From Burkholderiales bacterium C2 (lineage in GTDB: Bacteria > Pseudomonadota > Gammaproteobacteria > Burkholderiales > Burkholderiaceae_C), in contig SCOI01000024.1 of assembly GCA_005503085.1 (NCBI GenBank), positions 33,737-97,736 of the forward strand: a stretch of 64,000 nucleotides of DNA, given 5' to 3'. This document shows, piece by piece, positions 18,210 to 29,848 of this stretch (the first letter of the stretch is position 1; the number at the start of each line of letters is the position of its first letter). A model generated the notes under the pieces. It was not told the DNA's origin and ran no database searches. It worked only from the letters and a program-made list of their open reading frames with translations. A program made the position numbers and the translations under genes.

Positions 18210-19370
18210 TCAGGCCGGCAGGGCCTGGCGCACCACCGCGACAAACCAGCGTATGCCCAGCGGCAGCGCCGCGTCGTTGAAGTCGTAGCCGGGGTGGTGC
18301 AGCGGCCTGGAGTCGCCGGCGTGGCCCTGGCCCAGCCACAGATAGGCGCCGGGCCGCGCGCGCAGCATGAAGGCGAAGTCCTCCGAGGTGAAGGCCGGGC
18401 GGGGCGCGAGGCTGGCCTGCAGACCCGCCTCGGCGGCGGCGGCCAGCGCCAGCTCGACCTCGGCCGCGCTGTTGATGGTGGCCGGGTAGTAGCGGGTGTA
18501 GCTCACCGCGATCTCGGTGCCGCTGCCCAGCGCGACGCCGGCGGCGCAGTCGCGCAGCGCGGCCTCGATGCGGTCCTGTGCGACGGGGTCGAAGCTGCGC
18601 ACCGTGCCGGTGATCTGCACCTCGGCGGGCAGCACATTGTGCGAATGCCCGCCTTCGATGCGCGTGACCGACAACACGGCCGACTCGCCGGGGGCTATGC
18701 GGCGCGCGACGATGGTGTTGAGCTGGGTCACCAGCTGGCTGGCGGCCAGGATGGCATCGGGTGTCTGCTGGGGCTGGGCCGCATGGCCGCCGCGGCCGCG
18801 CACCGTGATGTCGAAACGGTCGGCCGCTGCCATGATGGGGCCGGGTCTGGTCTGCGCCTGGCCCAGCGGAAGATCGGGCCAGTTGTGCAGCGCATAGACC
18901 GCATCGCAGGGAAAGCGCTCGAACAGGCCCGCATCCACCATGGCCTTGGCCCCGCCCCGGCCTTCCTCGGCCGGCTGGAAGATGAAGACCACCGTGCCCT
19001 TGAAGCGCTCGCGATGCCGCAGCAGCTGGCGCGCCGCGCCCAGCAGCATGGTCGTGTGGCCGTCGTGGCCGCAGCCGTGGTGCACGCCGCTGTGAAGGCT
19101 GGCGTGCGGCAGGCCGCTGAGCTCCTGCATCGGCAGCGCGTCCATGTCCGCGCGCAGGCCGACGCTGGGACCGGAGCCGTTGCGCAGCAGGCCGACGACG
19201 CCGGTGCCGCCCAGGCCCTCATGCACCTCCAGCTTGAGCTCGCGCAGCGCGGCCGCGACGGTGGCGGCGGTGCGGTGCTCGGCGAAGGCCAGCTCGGGGT
19301 GGGCATGCAGATCGTGGCGCAGCGCGATCAGCGCCGGCAGCAGATCGGCGACCTCGTCCTGGGCGCTCAT
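18210..19370 (-). CDS. M20 family amidohydrolase (hippurate hydrolase-like)
   Basis: A 386-residue metallohydrolase of the M20D group, which cleaves N-acyl amino acids or related amides. Metal-binding motifs are visible: LRADMDALPM, HGCGHDGHTTMLLGAA, FQPAEEGRGGAKAM with the catalytic Glu pair, and the final LHHPGYDFND. The dimerisation-domain segment GRGGHAAQPQ is also present. Cytosolic (no signal). The HAD gene lies 3 bases upstream on the same strand, so they form an operon with the AraC regulator. The exact substrate cannot be read from sequence. Confidence 0.92.
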   Translation of the reverse strand: MSAQDEVADLLPALIALRHDLHAHPELAFAEHRTAATVAAALRELKLEVHEGLGGTGVVGLLRNGSGPSVGLRADMDALPMQELSGLPHASLHSGVHHGCGHDGHTTMLLGAARQLLRHRERFKGTVVFIFQPAEEGRGGAKAMVDAGLFERFPCDAVYALHNWPDLPLGQAQTRPGPIMAAADRFDITVRGRGGHAAQPQQTPDAILAASQLVTQLNTIVARRIAPGESAVLSVTRIEGGHSHNVLPAEVQITGTVRSFDPVAQDRIEAALRDCAAGVALGSGTEIAVSYTRYYPATINSAAEVELALAAAAEAGLQASLAPRPAFTSEDFAFMLRARPGAYLWLGQGHAGDSRPLHHPGYDFNDAALPLGIRWFVAVVRQALPA

Positions 19371-19373
19371 CGA

Positions 19374-20075
19374 CTACCGGCCTTGATCGACCGCATCGGC
19401 CAGCTGGGCCAGCGTGAAGAAGTGATAGTCGGGCTCGGTGATCTGCTTGACCTCCAAGGTGCCGCCGAAGCCGGGCTGCTGGTGGCGGCGCTCGATCCAG
19501 CAGGTCTTCAGGCCCAGGCGCTTGGCGATGCCGATGTCGTGGTACTGGCTTTGTGCCACATGCAGATTGTCGGCCTGGCTGTAGCCGCGCGTGCTCAGGC
19601 GGCCGCGGGCGAAGGCGAAGAAGACCGGGTCGGGCTTCTCGCACAGCGCGTCGTCGGATGTGACGCTGTCGTCGAAGGGCATCTCCAGCGTTTGCTCGAA
19701 ATGCGACAGCGCCCAGCGCTGGGCATTGGTCATCGCGACCAGCTTGTAGCGCGTGCGCAGGCGCTTGAGCGCCTGCACCGAGTCGGGAAAGGCCGGCCAC
19801 TGCGGCACCGAGTCGCGCAGGCCCTGGGCCAGCGCGGCCGTGTCGGGCAGGCCCAGCTCGGCGGCGATGCTATGCCAGCAGCGCACCAGATCGTCCGGGT
19901 AAGCGATCACCTCCTTGCTGGCGCGGGCGCGGCGGTAGGCGGCGAGGAAGTCTTCGTCGCCGACGGGGCTGTCGGGCAGGGCCTCATGCAGATAGTTCAG
20001 CATGCCGCGTTCGAAATCGATCAGCGTGCCGACCACGTCGAACGTCAGAACCTTGAAGTCTTGCAAAGAGGCCAT
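19374..20075 (-). CDS. HAD-superfamily hydrolase, haloacid-dehalogenase type II-like
   Basis: A 233-residue HAD protein. Motif I is LTFDVVGTLIDFERG with the nucleophilic Asp, motif II VAMTNAQRWA, and the later KPDPVFFAFARG and VAQSQYHDIGIAKRLGLKTCWI segments complete the active site. The arrangement matches type II haloacid dehalogenase-like enzymes, though many such proteins are phosphatases. The start at 20075 has AAGG 8 bases upstream; a much longer in-frame reading would overlap the AraC gene. Same operon as the M20 hydrolase. Confidence 0.85.
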   Translation of the reverse strand: MASLQDFKVLTFDVVGTLIDFERGMLNYLHEALPDSPVGDEDFLAAYRRARASKEVIAYPDDLVRCWHSIAAELGLPDTAALAQGLRDSVPQWPAFPDSVQALKRLRTRYKLVAMTNAQRWALSHFEQTLEMPFDDSVTSDDALCEKPDPVFFAFARGRLSTRGYSQADNLHVAQSQYHDIGIAKRLGLKTCWIERRHQQPGFGGTLEVKQITEPDYHFFTLAQLADAVDQGR

Positions 20076-20086
20076 GGGGACTACCT

Positions 20087-20461
20087 TCAGGAGGGAATGT
20101 TGGGGAGGTGGGTGGACTGAGACGTTTGGTACTGGCCCGGCGTCATGCCGCACAGGCGCTTGAAGCGGCGCGTCAGATGGCTCTGGTCGTAGAAGCCCGA
20201 CTCGCTGGCCGCGCGCGCGGCCGGCATGCCCTGGCTCAGCAGGGCCTGGGCATGCTGGATGCGCAGATGATTGACATAGCGGTAGGGCGACATGCCCACC
20301 CGCTCGCGGAACACGGTGGCAAAGCGCCAGATGCTGAGCCCGCACAGCGCGGCCAGCACCTCCAGCCGCAGCGGCTCGCCCAGATGGGCCTGGATATGCG
20401 CCAGCACCGGCTCCAGCGAGCGGCGGCGCCTGTCGGCAGGGGGTGTGCAGGGCTTTGCCAT
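20087..20461 (-). CDS. AraC-type regulator, DNA-binding domain only
   Basis: A 124-residue protein consisting of the two HTH motifs of the AraC/XylS domain (LRLEVLAALCGLSIWRFATVF and ASESGFYDQSHLTRRFKRLCGMTPGQY). There is no N-terminal ligand-binding domain, so it is a short one-domain member. It ends 11 bases before the HAD gene on the same strand and probably controls the HAD / amidohydrolase operon. No effector can be suggested. Confidence 0.85.
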   Translation of the reverse strand: MAKPCTPPADRRRRSLEPVLAHIQAHLGEPLRLEVLAALCGLSIWRFATVFRERVGMSPYRYVNHLRIQHAQALLSQGMPAARAASESGFYDQSHLTRRFKRLCGMTPGQYQTSQSTHLPNIPS

Positions 20462-20569
20462 GAGCCACAGCTTAGGGGCGCTGGCGCCGATGATGTGGCC
20501 GTATAGCCGCGCCGCCGCGGTAGCGAATTGCGTATGCAGGACGCGGCGGCGCAGATCCTGCTGGCATCG

Positions 20570-21766
20570 CTAGAAGTACTTGACCCAGGACCTCGTCGTG
20601 CGCCGCTTGTAGGCGGCGAAAGCCCGCACCGGGGGGTATAGCAGCGGCACCATCGCCAGCCAGACCAGCCAGACGATCCAGAAGGCGTCGGCATCGACGC
20701 CGAAGCGCGTGCCCTGGTTGGGGCCGAACACGGCCAGCAGCACCCGGTAGCCGATCAGCAGCGCATAGAGGTGGACGATGTAGAAGAACATCGGCGCGCC
20801 GCCAAAGGTCGAGCACAGCCGGGTGAAGCCGTTGTCGGCCCGTTCCAGCGCGGCCAGCAGTAGCAGGCCGCCGCCCAGCGTCAGCAGCACGAAGTCCAGC
20901 GAAGGCGGGTACTTGGTGAAGTTGAGCCAGGACATCGCCGTCTCGAGCGTGCTGGCGCCGGCCACCCAGGGGGCGTTCTCGCCATAGATATTGAAGCCGC
21001 GCAGGACCAGCAGCGCCGCCAGGCAGGCCAGGCCGGTGGCGAGCAGAATCTGCTGGCGCCTGCGCGCCGCTACGCACGCCGCGAACACCGGCGCGAAGGC
21101 ATAGCCCAGCAGGATCACGCCGACCCAGGGCAGGGCCGGGTAGGTCAGCCGCACCTTCAGCGCGCCCTCGGCCACCAGCCAGCCGCGATGCAGCATCAGC
21201 GTCCACAGCGGATACCAGGCGCTGTCGGACGGGACGGTGTAGCCGGCCACCGCGTTGTGGCCGCAGACGATGAGCAGGCCCAGTGCTGCCAGCAGCCCGC
21301 GCGGCAGCCCCGCCATCAAGGCCAGCACCACCATGCTGAAGCCGATCGCCCACATCACCTGCAGATACAGCGTGTGATACGTGCCGCTCCAGGCGAAGTT
21401 GATGACGGTCAGCTCCAGCGCGATCAGCAAGAGGCCGCGCTTGAGCAGAAAGCTGCGCACATCGCGCGAGGCACCGCTGGGCGGGTGGGCGTAGAGCCAG
21501 GCCGACAGCCCGGTCAGGAACACGAAGACCGGCGCGCAGAAATGCGCGGCCAGGCGCGAGAAGAAAAGCTCGGGCGGGGTGCCCGGCAGTGTCATCGGGT
21601 CGGTGACCTGCAGATGCAGATACAGGGTCTCGCGCACATGGTCCAGCAGCATGATGATGATCACCAGGCCGCGCAGCGCGTCGATCGAGGTGATGCGCGC
21701 TGTGTGGACGGTGCTGCTGTCGCGCGTTGTGCCCAGCCCGCGGGCGGGCAGAGAGGTTGTCGACAT
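20570..21766 (-). CDS. DUF1624 / heparan-alpha-glucosaminide acetyltransferase-like membrane protein
   Basis: A 398-residue integral membrane protein with about ten hydrophobic helices. The opening DALRGLVIIIMLLDHVRETLY and FFSRLAAHFCAPVFVFLTGLSAW fit the DUF1624 / YeiB-like acyltransferase superfamily, with the conserved His in the DHVRE segment. Such proteins transfer acyl groups across membranes, mostly to sugars; the acceptor here is unknown. It is the last gene of the minus-strand TonB-receptor operon, 40 bases after the DUF4198 gene, an unusual partner for a receptor. Confidence 0.82.
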   Translation of the reverse strand: MSTTSLPARGLGTTRDSSTVHTARITSIDALRGLVIIIMLLDHVRETLYLHLQVTDPMTLPGTPPELFFSRLAAHFCAPVFVFLTGLSAWLYAHPPSGASRDVRSFLLKRGLLLIALELTVINFAWSGTYHTLYLQVMWAIGFSMVVLALMAGLPRGLLAALGLLIVCGHNAVAGYTVPSDSAWYPLWTLMLHRGWLVAEGALKVRLTYPALPWVGVILLGYAFAPVFAACVAARRRQQILLATGLACLAALLVLRGFNIYGENAPWVAGASTLETAMSWLNFTKYPPSLDFVLLTLGGGLLLLAALERADNGFTRLCSTFGGAPMFFYIVHLYALLIGYRVLLAVFGPNQGTRFGVDADAFWIVWLVWLAMVPLLYPPVRAFAAYKRRTTRSWVKYF

Positions 21767-21806
21767 GGTCTTGGCTCCTCTTGCTCTATGGGTCGGCCGC
21801 GTCGGC

Positions 21807-22589
21807 CTATTTCTTCGCGGCGGCCAGCAGCTTGGGCGCCACCACCGGCAGCGCCGCCAGCCCGCCGTGCTGCACGAAGGACACGGCAGTGTTGTAGCCC
21901 TGCAGCTGGTAGGGCTCGGCGCCCTGCGGCCCGGCGCGCTCGCCGGCCGTGTCTTCCAGGTGGTAGTGGCCGATCACATACAGCCCCTGCCAGGGCAGCG
22001 GAAAGCGCACGCGGCCTTCGGCATCGCTGAGGGCCTCGCGCGTCCACCCCGCCGGCGTGGACAGCACCACCTTGGCGCCCGGCAGCGGCTCGCCCTGGAA
22101 GACGATGCGGAACTCGGTGGCGCCATCGGCCGCGACGCCGGTGGGCACGATGTCCAGCGGCAGGCTGGGCGCGCGCGCCCGCAGATCGGGCAGCCAGCGC
22201 GTGGCCGGTGTCCACCAGGTGCGCAGCGCCCGGCCGTCGCGCTGGGTGTCGAACATCGGGTAGCGCTTGTCGATCGCGGTCAGCGACTCCTCGGGTCCGA
22301 CCGCCGACGCGAAGCCGCTTGTCTGTTTGCTCAGCGCCAGCGCGCTGGTGCCGGCCGGCGTCAGCCGCTGCGCATCGAGCTGGACGAAACGGTCCAGCCC
22401 TCCCGGCGAGCGCTCATGCATATTCGCTTCGAGCTCCCCGTAGCGCAGCAGCAGTTGCGCCGGGTTCTGCACATCGGGCTCGAACCACAGCTGATGCGCT
22501 TGCGCAAGGCCCGCCGACAAGGCCGCCGCCAGCCCGAACGCGCCGGCCACAAGCAGGCGGCGCGGGGAGTTTTCAAGATTGGTTTTCAT
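21807..22589 (-). CDS. DUF4198 exported protein (putative metal-uptake accessory)
   Basis: A 260-residue periplasmic protein with a signal peptide ending LAQAHQLWFEP; the His right after cleavage is characteristic of DUF4198. The C-terminal part has an Ig-like/carboxypeptidase-regulatory pattern (EPLPGAKVVLSTPAGW, ALSDAEGRVRFPLPWQGLYVIGHYH). DUF4198 proteins are often found next to TonB receptors or cobalt/nickel transporters. It starts 19 bases after the receptor stop. A metal-binding role through the N-terminal His is inferred, and the metal is not defined. Confidence 0.82.
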   Translation of the reverse strand: MKTNLENSPRRLLVAGAFGLAAALSAGLAQAHQLWFEPDVQNPAQLLLRYGELEANMHERSPGGLDRFVQLDAQRLTPAGTSALALSKQTSGFASAVGPEESLTAIDKRYPMFDTQRDGRALRTWWTPATRWLPDLRARAPSLPLDIVPTGVAADGATEFRIVFQGEPLPGAKVVLSTPAGWTREALSDAEGRVRFPLPWQGLYVIGHYHLEDTAGERAGPQGAEPYQLQGYNTAVSFVQHGGLAALPVVAPKLLAAAKK

Positions 22590-22608
22590 GATGAAAGCTC
22601 CCGGTGGC

Positions 22609-24738
22609 TCAGAACTTGTACTGCGCGGTCAGCGTGAACTTGCGGCCATTGCCGGGGTAGACCCAGATCTGGCTGTAGGAGCTGGCGTAGTAGCGCTTGT
22701 CGAAGAGATTGTCGATGTCCAGCGAGAGGCGCAGCTGGCTGGCCAGCTGGTAGGACGAGATCAGCTTGACGCTGGTGTAGGCCGGCAGCTTGAAGTCGTC
22801 GGCCGCCACCAGGGGCGCGACCGCCCCCTCGCGCTCGCCGACATGGTTCAGCCCCAGGCCGAGCGTCGCGGCATTGCCCGCCAGCGCAAAGCTCTTCACC
22901 AGCATCAGGTTGGCGCTGTGGCGCGGCACATTGGCCAGTTGGCGGCCGAGCAGGAAGGCGTTGTTGTCCTCGGTCACCTGCGCATCGGTGAAGGCATAGG
23001 CGGCCGACAGCCGCAGGCCCGGCATGATCTGACCCGCGATGTCGAACTCCAGGCCCTGGCTCTCGACCTCGCCGGCCGCGACCGAGAAGTTGTTCGGATC
23101 CGCCGGGTCGGGCGTCAGCACATTGTTCTTGGAGATCTTGTAGAGCGCCAGCGTGCTGCTGATCTTGCCGTCGGCCGAGTCCAGCTTGGCACCCATCTCA
23201 TAGGCCTTGCCTTTCTCGGCCGGGAAGGCGGCGAAGGCGCTGCTGACCCCGCTATTGGGGCGGAAGCTCTTGGAGGCCGTCGCATACAGCGACAGCGTCC
23301 TGCTGGGCTGGTAGACCAGGCCGATGCGCGGCGTAGTCGCACTCAGGCTCTGCTCGGTGGTGTTGCCGCTGCGGTGGTTCAGCAAGGACTGCTTGTACTT
23401 GTCGTGGCGCAGGCCCAGCAGCATCTTCCACTGCGCACCGAGGTCGATCTGGTCCTGGGCATAGAGCGAATGCGAGCGCTGCTTCTCCTTGGTGTCGGTG
23501 GTCAAGGCCATGGTTGTCGCGACCAGGCCGTAGACCGGTGCATAGATGTCGAGATTGCCGGCATTGGCGTTGCGGTATTGCAGGCGCTCATCAGTGAAGC
23601 GGTAGGCATCGACGCCGACCAGCAGGTTGTGAACCAGGCCCGCGCCGCGCAGCTTGCCCAGCAGCTCCAGCCGGCCGGCCACATCGCTGGCCTCGTTGTC
23701 GCGCGAACGGCGCTGGCGCACCAGCGTGCGCTGGTCGGCCTGCAGAAAGCGGCCCTCGGTGGAAATGCCTTCGAGCGAGCTGTCGCGCACGCTGAAGCCG
23801 GTTTGCAGCGACCAGTCGTCGTTGAAGTAGTGCTGGACAAAGACCTGGTGGCCGGTGGTCGCTATCACATTCCTGCCATCGCCCGGCTCACCGAGGAAAC
23901 GCGAGCGCGGCAGCAGGCCCAGCTGGCCGTTGATGGCCAGCACGCCGCGGTCGAAATTGGCGCGCTGCCTGGAAACCTCCAGCTCGTAGGACACCGTGGT
24001 GTCCGGTGTCAGCATCCAGATCAGCGAGGGCGACAGCAGATAGCGCTCCGAGCCCAGGTGGTCGCGGTAGCTGTCGGCCTTCTCGGCGGCGGCATTGAGC
24101 CGGTAGGCAAAGCGCTCGCCGATCGGGCCGGTCAGATCGGCCGTCGCGCGCAGCGCACCGTCGCTGCCGGTCGACAGCGCCAGGGTCTGGGCCGGCTGGA
24201 ACAGCGGCTTCTTGGTGGTGAGGTTGACCGTGCCGCCGGGCTCGCCGCGGCCGTACAGCGCCGAGGCCGGGCCTTTCAGGATCTCCACCGTGCTGGTGTT
24301 GGCGGCGTCGCGCAGGCCGTTGTAGCCGCGGCTGTAGTTGAAGCCGTTGACCATGTAGTCGGAGCCGAAGTTCGGATCGCCGGTGAAGCCGCGCATCGCA
24401 TAGCTGTCCCACAGCCCGCCCAGATTGCTCTGCTTGGCGATGCCGCTGCCCAGGTCCAGCGCGTCGGCCAGCTTGGTGACGCCGGCGTCCTGCAGCATGT
24501 CGGCGCTCAGCACGCGCACGCTTTGCGGCAGGTCCTTCAGCAGCGCATCGCTCTTGGTCGCGCCGGTGGCCGAGAGATTGCGATAGGGCTGCTTGACGCC
24601 GAGGATCTGCACGGTCTCAAGCTGGGAGGTCGTGGCCTCGGCCTTGGGCGCATCGGCGGCGACCGCCGAGAACGCGGTGCACAGAGCGGCCGGCAGGGCG
24701 GCGCGGGCGAAGAAACGGGTGGTTTGGATCTTGGACAT
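22609..24738 (-). CDS. TonB-dependent siderophore-type receptor
   Basis: A 709-residue outer-membrane receptor: signal peptide (cleaved near AVAADA), plug with LKDLPQSVRVLSADMLQDAG (about residues 67-86), AMRGFTGDP, VEILKGPASALYGRGEPGG and TVNLTTKKP, then a barrel ending in an aromatic Phe (TAQYKF). This is the FhuA/FpvA-like ferric-siderophore family. There is no N-terminal signalling domain, so no ECF sigma partner is expected. Neighbours are two small His-containing exported proteins before it and DUF4198 after it, so the cargo could be a metal complex other than ferric siderophore. Confidence 0.9.
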   Translation of the reverse strand: MSKIQTTRFFARAALPAALCTAFSAVAADAPKAEATTSQLETVQILGVKQPYRNLSATGATKSDALLKDLPQSVRVLSADMLQDAGVTKLADALDLGSGIAKQSNLGGLWDSYAMRGFTGDPNFGSDYMVNGFNYSRGYNGLRDAANTSTVEILKGPASALYGRGEPGGTVNLTTKKPLFQPAQTLALSTGSDGALRATADLTGPIGERFAYRLNAAAEKADSYRDHLGSERYLLSPSLIWMLTPDTTVSYELEVSRQRANFDRGVLAINGQLGLLPRSRFLGEPGDGRNVIATTGHQVFVQHYFNDDWSLQTGFSVRDSSLEGISTEGRFLQADQRTLVRQRRSRDNEASDVAGRLELLGKLRGAGLVHNLLVGVDAYRFTDERLQYRNANAGNLDIYAPVYGLVATTMALTTDTKEKQRSHSLYAQDQIDLGAQWKMLLGLRHDKYKQSLLNHRSGNTTEQSLSATTPRIGLVYQPSRTLSLYATASKSFRPNSGVSSAFAAFPAEKGKAYEMGAKLDSADGKISSTLALYKISKNNVLTPDPADPNNFSVAAGEVESQGLEFDIAGQIMPGLRLSAAYAFTDAQVTEDNNAFLLGRQLANVPRHSANLMLVKSFALAGNAATLGLGLNHVGEREGAVAPLVAADDFKLPAYTSVKLISSYQLASQLRLSLDIDNLFDKRYYASSYSQIWVYPGNGRKFTLTAQYKF

Positions 24739-24797
24739 GTGGGTTCCTTGATTGAACTTTTCTTTGAATCCGAAGCAGAAGCGGGCACAGCGGGGCC

Positions 24798-25187
24798 TCA
24801 GCGCAGCGTGAAACGCAGCGCGAGGGTCAGGTTTTGCGGTGTGGTGATCACGGCCACCGCCTTGGCGCCGGCGGTGAGCGTCAGACCCCTGGCCACCAGG
24901 GCGTTGGCGCCGGCCGGTGTCAGCGGCACGCTGGTCTTCACACCGTCCTTGCTCAGCACGCTCAATTTGCCGCTGAAGCCGGCGGTGTCCAGCGCCTGAC
25001 CATGGTCTTCCAGATACAGCATGGCAGAGCTGTCAAGCCCCGCCACCAGCTCGAAGCTGATTTCGTTGGCTACCTGCACGACGCCGCCGTGCTTGGGCGC
25101 GGTGTCGCCGTGGGCGAGGGCCGGCGTGCCCGCAGCGGCCAGGCACAGCGCGGCCAGGGCCTTGTTGAGGGAGTGAAGGCGCATCAT
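24798..25187 (-). CDS. Small exported His-containing protein of unknown function
   Basis: A 129-residue protein with a signal peptide (MMRLHSLNKALAALCLAAAG). The mature N-terminus HGDTAPKHGGVVQ has the HGG pattern common in periplasmic metal-handling proteins. The rest is a beta-rich domain of about 90 residues. Two consecutive ATG codons (25187 and 25184) follow GGAGAAGAG; either may be used. It precedes the receptor gene by 59 bases. The role is unknown; transient metal or ligand binding is a guess from context. Confidence 0.65.
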   Translation of the reverse strand: MMRLHSLNKALAALCLAAAGTPALAHGDTAPKHGGVVQVANEISFELVAGLDSSAMLYLEDHGQALDTAGFSGKLSVLSKDGVKTSVPLTPAGANALVARGLTLTAGAKAVAVITTPQNLTLALRFTLR

Positions 25188-25272
25188 CTCTTCTCCGAAG
25201 AAGGCATGGGTGCGGCAGGACGCCGAGCGGACGCCGGCCATGGCTCGCCCCGACGGGGCGCGGGCGACTGAC

Positions 25273-25659
25273 TCAGGCGCTGGTCTTGGGAGGGCGGCGC
25301 AGGCCTTCGATGAAGGGCCCGGCCGGCGCGGCCTCGGCGCTGACCAGCGGCGGCGCCATACCGTCCGCCATCGGCGGGCTGGCGACGCTGGCCGGCAATG
25401 GCCCGGCGCTGGCGAGGCAGGCATCGACGCCGGCATGGTGGCTCTGCGCCCCGGCGCTGCCGTCCTGCCCGGAGCTGGCCAAGGCCAGTTCCTCGGCAAA
25501 GGCCGCATCGAAGGCCTGAGCCTCCTGGGCCGAGGCCTGGTTGCCGGTAAAGCTCAGCGAGCCGTGGCAGTGATGGTGATAGGCGCTGCCCACCCAGTTC
25601 AGCAGCATCGCGAGCAGCAGCAGCGCGATGATTTGAGGGCAGGGCTGGCGGCGATTCAT
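25273..25659 (-). CDS. Small exported His-rich protein, DUF2946-like position
   Basis: A 128-residue protein with an N-terminal hydrophobic segment (IIALLLLAMLLNWVGSA) followed by YHHHCHGS, a dense His/Cys cluster, and later QSHHAGVDACLAS. The start at 25659 puts the membrane segment at the N-terminus; an earlier ATG at 25722 adds an unlikely basic extension. It is the first gene of the receptor operon and occupies the slot that a DUF2946 protein fills in the 3.8-kb unit, but it lacks the HCPxC motif. Metal binding is inferred from composition. Confidence 0.6.
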   Translation of the reverse strand: MNRRQPCPQIIALLLLAMLLNWVGSAYHHHCHGSLSFTGNQASAQEAQAFDAAFAEELALASSGQDGSAGAQSHHAGVDACLASAGPLPASVASPPMADGMAPPLVSAEAAPAGPFIEGLRRPPKTSA

Positions 25660-25941
25660 GGTGAATCGATTATTGAATTCCACACCGCGCAGCCCCTGCT
25701 GTTTGCGCGTCTGCGTACGCAATCTTCAGTTGTAATGCCCCCGGGGGTTCAGCACGTGCTGCTGAAAACTGCCGGCTGGTGCGCGCTGTGCGCCCGTGGT
25801 GCGGCGGGCCGCACCAGCTTGGCCTGAGGCCTGCGGCGCCACGGACTTGTCCAAAAGCCATTGCAAAAGCCCCCGTGCTGGGCGCAAGATGCTGCGCCGA
25901 ACGGCGCTTGCGAATCAACAGCTTCTTGGATGGAGAGTGCG
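25660..25941. other. Divergent intergenic region between receptor operon and iorAB
   Basis: 282 bases that must hold promoters for two divergent operons. I see a GCGTACGC palindrome near 25715 and the GGAGAG ribosome site before the right-hand gene, but no convincing -35/-10 pair or Fur box. Confidence 0.5.
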
Positions 25942-26405
25942 ATGGCTAGCTTGCAAATCAATGGAAAAACGCTCAGCGTCGATGTGGCCGAGGACACGCC
26001 GCTGCTGTGGGTGTTGCGCGATCACCTCGGGATGACCGGCACCAAGTACGGCTGCGGCCTGGCCCTGTGCGGCGCCTGCACCGTGCATCTGAACGGCGAG
26101 CCGGTGCGGGCCTGCCAGACGCCGCTGTCGGCCGCGAGCGGCAGGCGCATCACCACCATCGAGGGCGTCGGCGCCTCGCGCCAGGGCAAGGCCGTGCAGG
26201 CCGCCTGGGTCAAGCTGGGCGTGCCGCAATGCGGCTACTGTCAGGCCGGGCAGATCATGAGCGCGACCGCCTTGCTGCAGCGCAAGCCCAAGCCCAGCGA
26301 CGCCGAGATCGACGCGGCGATGAGCGGCAACCTCTGCCGCTGCGGCACCTATACCCGCATCCGCAGCGCGATCAAGAGCGCCGCCGGCCTGCCGGGAGAC
26401 GCCGC

Positions 26406-26409
<4 letters not shown>
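25942..26409 (+). CDS. iorA: Isoquinoline 1-oxidoreductase-type [2Fe-2S] subunit
   Basis: A 155-residue iron-sulfur subunit of the xanthine-oxidase family. The plant-type [2Fe-2S] cluster is [17 protein letters not shown] with a later Cys (VRACQ); the second cluster is CGYCQAGQ and CRCGTY. It passes electrons from the molybdenum subunit. The start at 25942 follows GGAGAG; an upstream in-frame ATG at 25861 adds only non-conserved residues. It overlaps the large subunit gene by 4 bases (ATGA). Substrate specificity for isoquinoline is not implied by the name. Confidence 0.9.
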
Positions 26410-28708
<2,299 letters not shown>

Positions 28709-28712
<4 letters not shown>

Positions 28713-29848
28713 CGGGAAAAGCGAGCGATCGTGAAGGCCTCGATCGGCGTCGAGGTCTTGCCGGTCGCCAGCAGCTCGGCCATCACCTCGCCGACGCCGG
28801 GGCTGATCGCGAAGCCTTCGCCGTTGAAGCCGAAGGCGTAGTGCAGGCCGGCCACGCGCGCGCTCGGTCCCAGCACCGGCGCCCAGTCGGCGGTGTAGCC
28901 CTCGATGCCGCTCCAGACGCGCAGCAGCTGCACGTTCGCGAAGGCCGGCACGAAGCGGCGCAGCTCACGCAGCTGGCGCAGCTGGTTGTCGGGCTTGGAG
29001 TAGGCACGGATCTGCTGGGCATCGGCAGGGCCCTTGAGCCCGCCGCCGAAGACGATATTGCCGCGCGCGATCTGGCGGAAGTACAGGCCCTCGGTCTCGA
29101 TCGGCGAGGACAGGCCGATCGACGGGGCTATTGCATAGGGCAGTGGCTCGGTGACGCCCATCTGTGGCCCACGCGCCTCCAGCGGCACCGGCTCGCCGAA
29201 GGCCTCGGAGAAGCGGCCCGACCATGCGCCGCTGGTCAGAAGCAGCTGGGCCGCGCGGTACTGGCGGCCGTCGGTGGTGTGGGCGATGAAGTCAGCGCCG
29301 TCGCGCTCGATGTGGGCGACCTCGCTGTGTTCGTGAATAGCCGCGCCATGGCGCCGGGCCGCACGGCCGAAAGCCGGGCCGGCAATGCGCGGATTCGCAT
29401 GGCCATCCACCGGCGACAGCGAGCCGGCCACCACCTCGGGGCTGAAGATGCCCCAGCGCTTGCGCAGGCCCTCGGCGTTGAAGATCTCCAGGTCCAGCCC
29501 CAGGGGCTTCACATCCCTGGCGTGCTGGGCGATCACCTCGGCCTGCTTCTCGGTGTAGCAGACGCGCAGATGGCCGTAGGGCACGAACTCCAGATCCTCA
29601 CCCAGCAGCTCCTTGACCCGGCCCCAGACCGCGCGGGCGCGGTTGGCCAGCGGCATCTGTGCCAGATCGCGACCCTGGCGGCGCACATTGCCGAAATTGG
29701 TGCCGCTGGCCTGGCGGCCGATCAGTTCGCGCTCCAGCAAGGTGACGCTCAGCCCATGCTGCTGGCGCAGGAAGAAGGCGGTGGTCGTGCCCATCAGGCC
29801 GCCGCCGACGATCAGCACATCGCTGCGTTCGATCTTGCCGGCGCTCAT
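28709..29848 (-). CDS. FAD-dependent oxidoreductase, small/beta subunit of opine or amino-acid dehydrogenase
   Basis: A 379-residue DAO-family flavoprotein. The FAD-binding motif is DVLIVGGGLMGTTTAFFL, and the substrate-domain ending GLHYAFGFNGEGFAISPGVG is typical of sarcosine oxidase beta / opine oxidase B / HcnC proteins. It overlaps the alpha-subunit gene by 4 bases (ATGA). Together with the two upstream genes it makes the three-part set known from opine oxidases, hydroxyproline dehydrogenase and cyanide synthase. Which amino compound is oxidised cannot be told. Confidence 0.87.

Noticed and set aside
18201..20120. A 639-codon open frame opposite the amidohydrolase and HAD genes
   Set aside because: The minus-strand genes have clear catalytic motifs; this frame has none and shows mirror-type composition.
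22579..24999. An 806-codon open frame opposite the second TonB receptor
   Set aside because: No start context or domain; the receptor on the minus strand explains the region.
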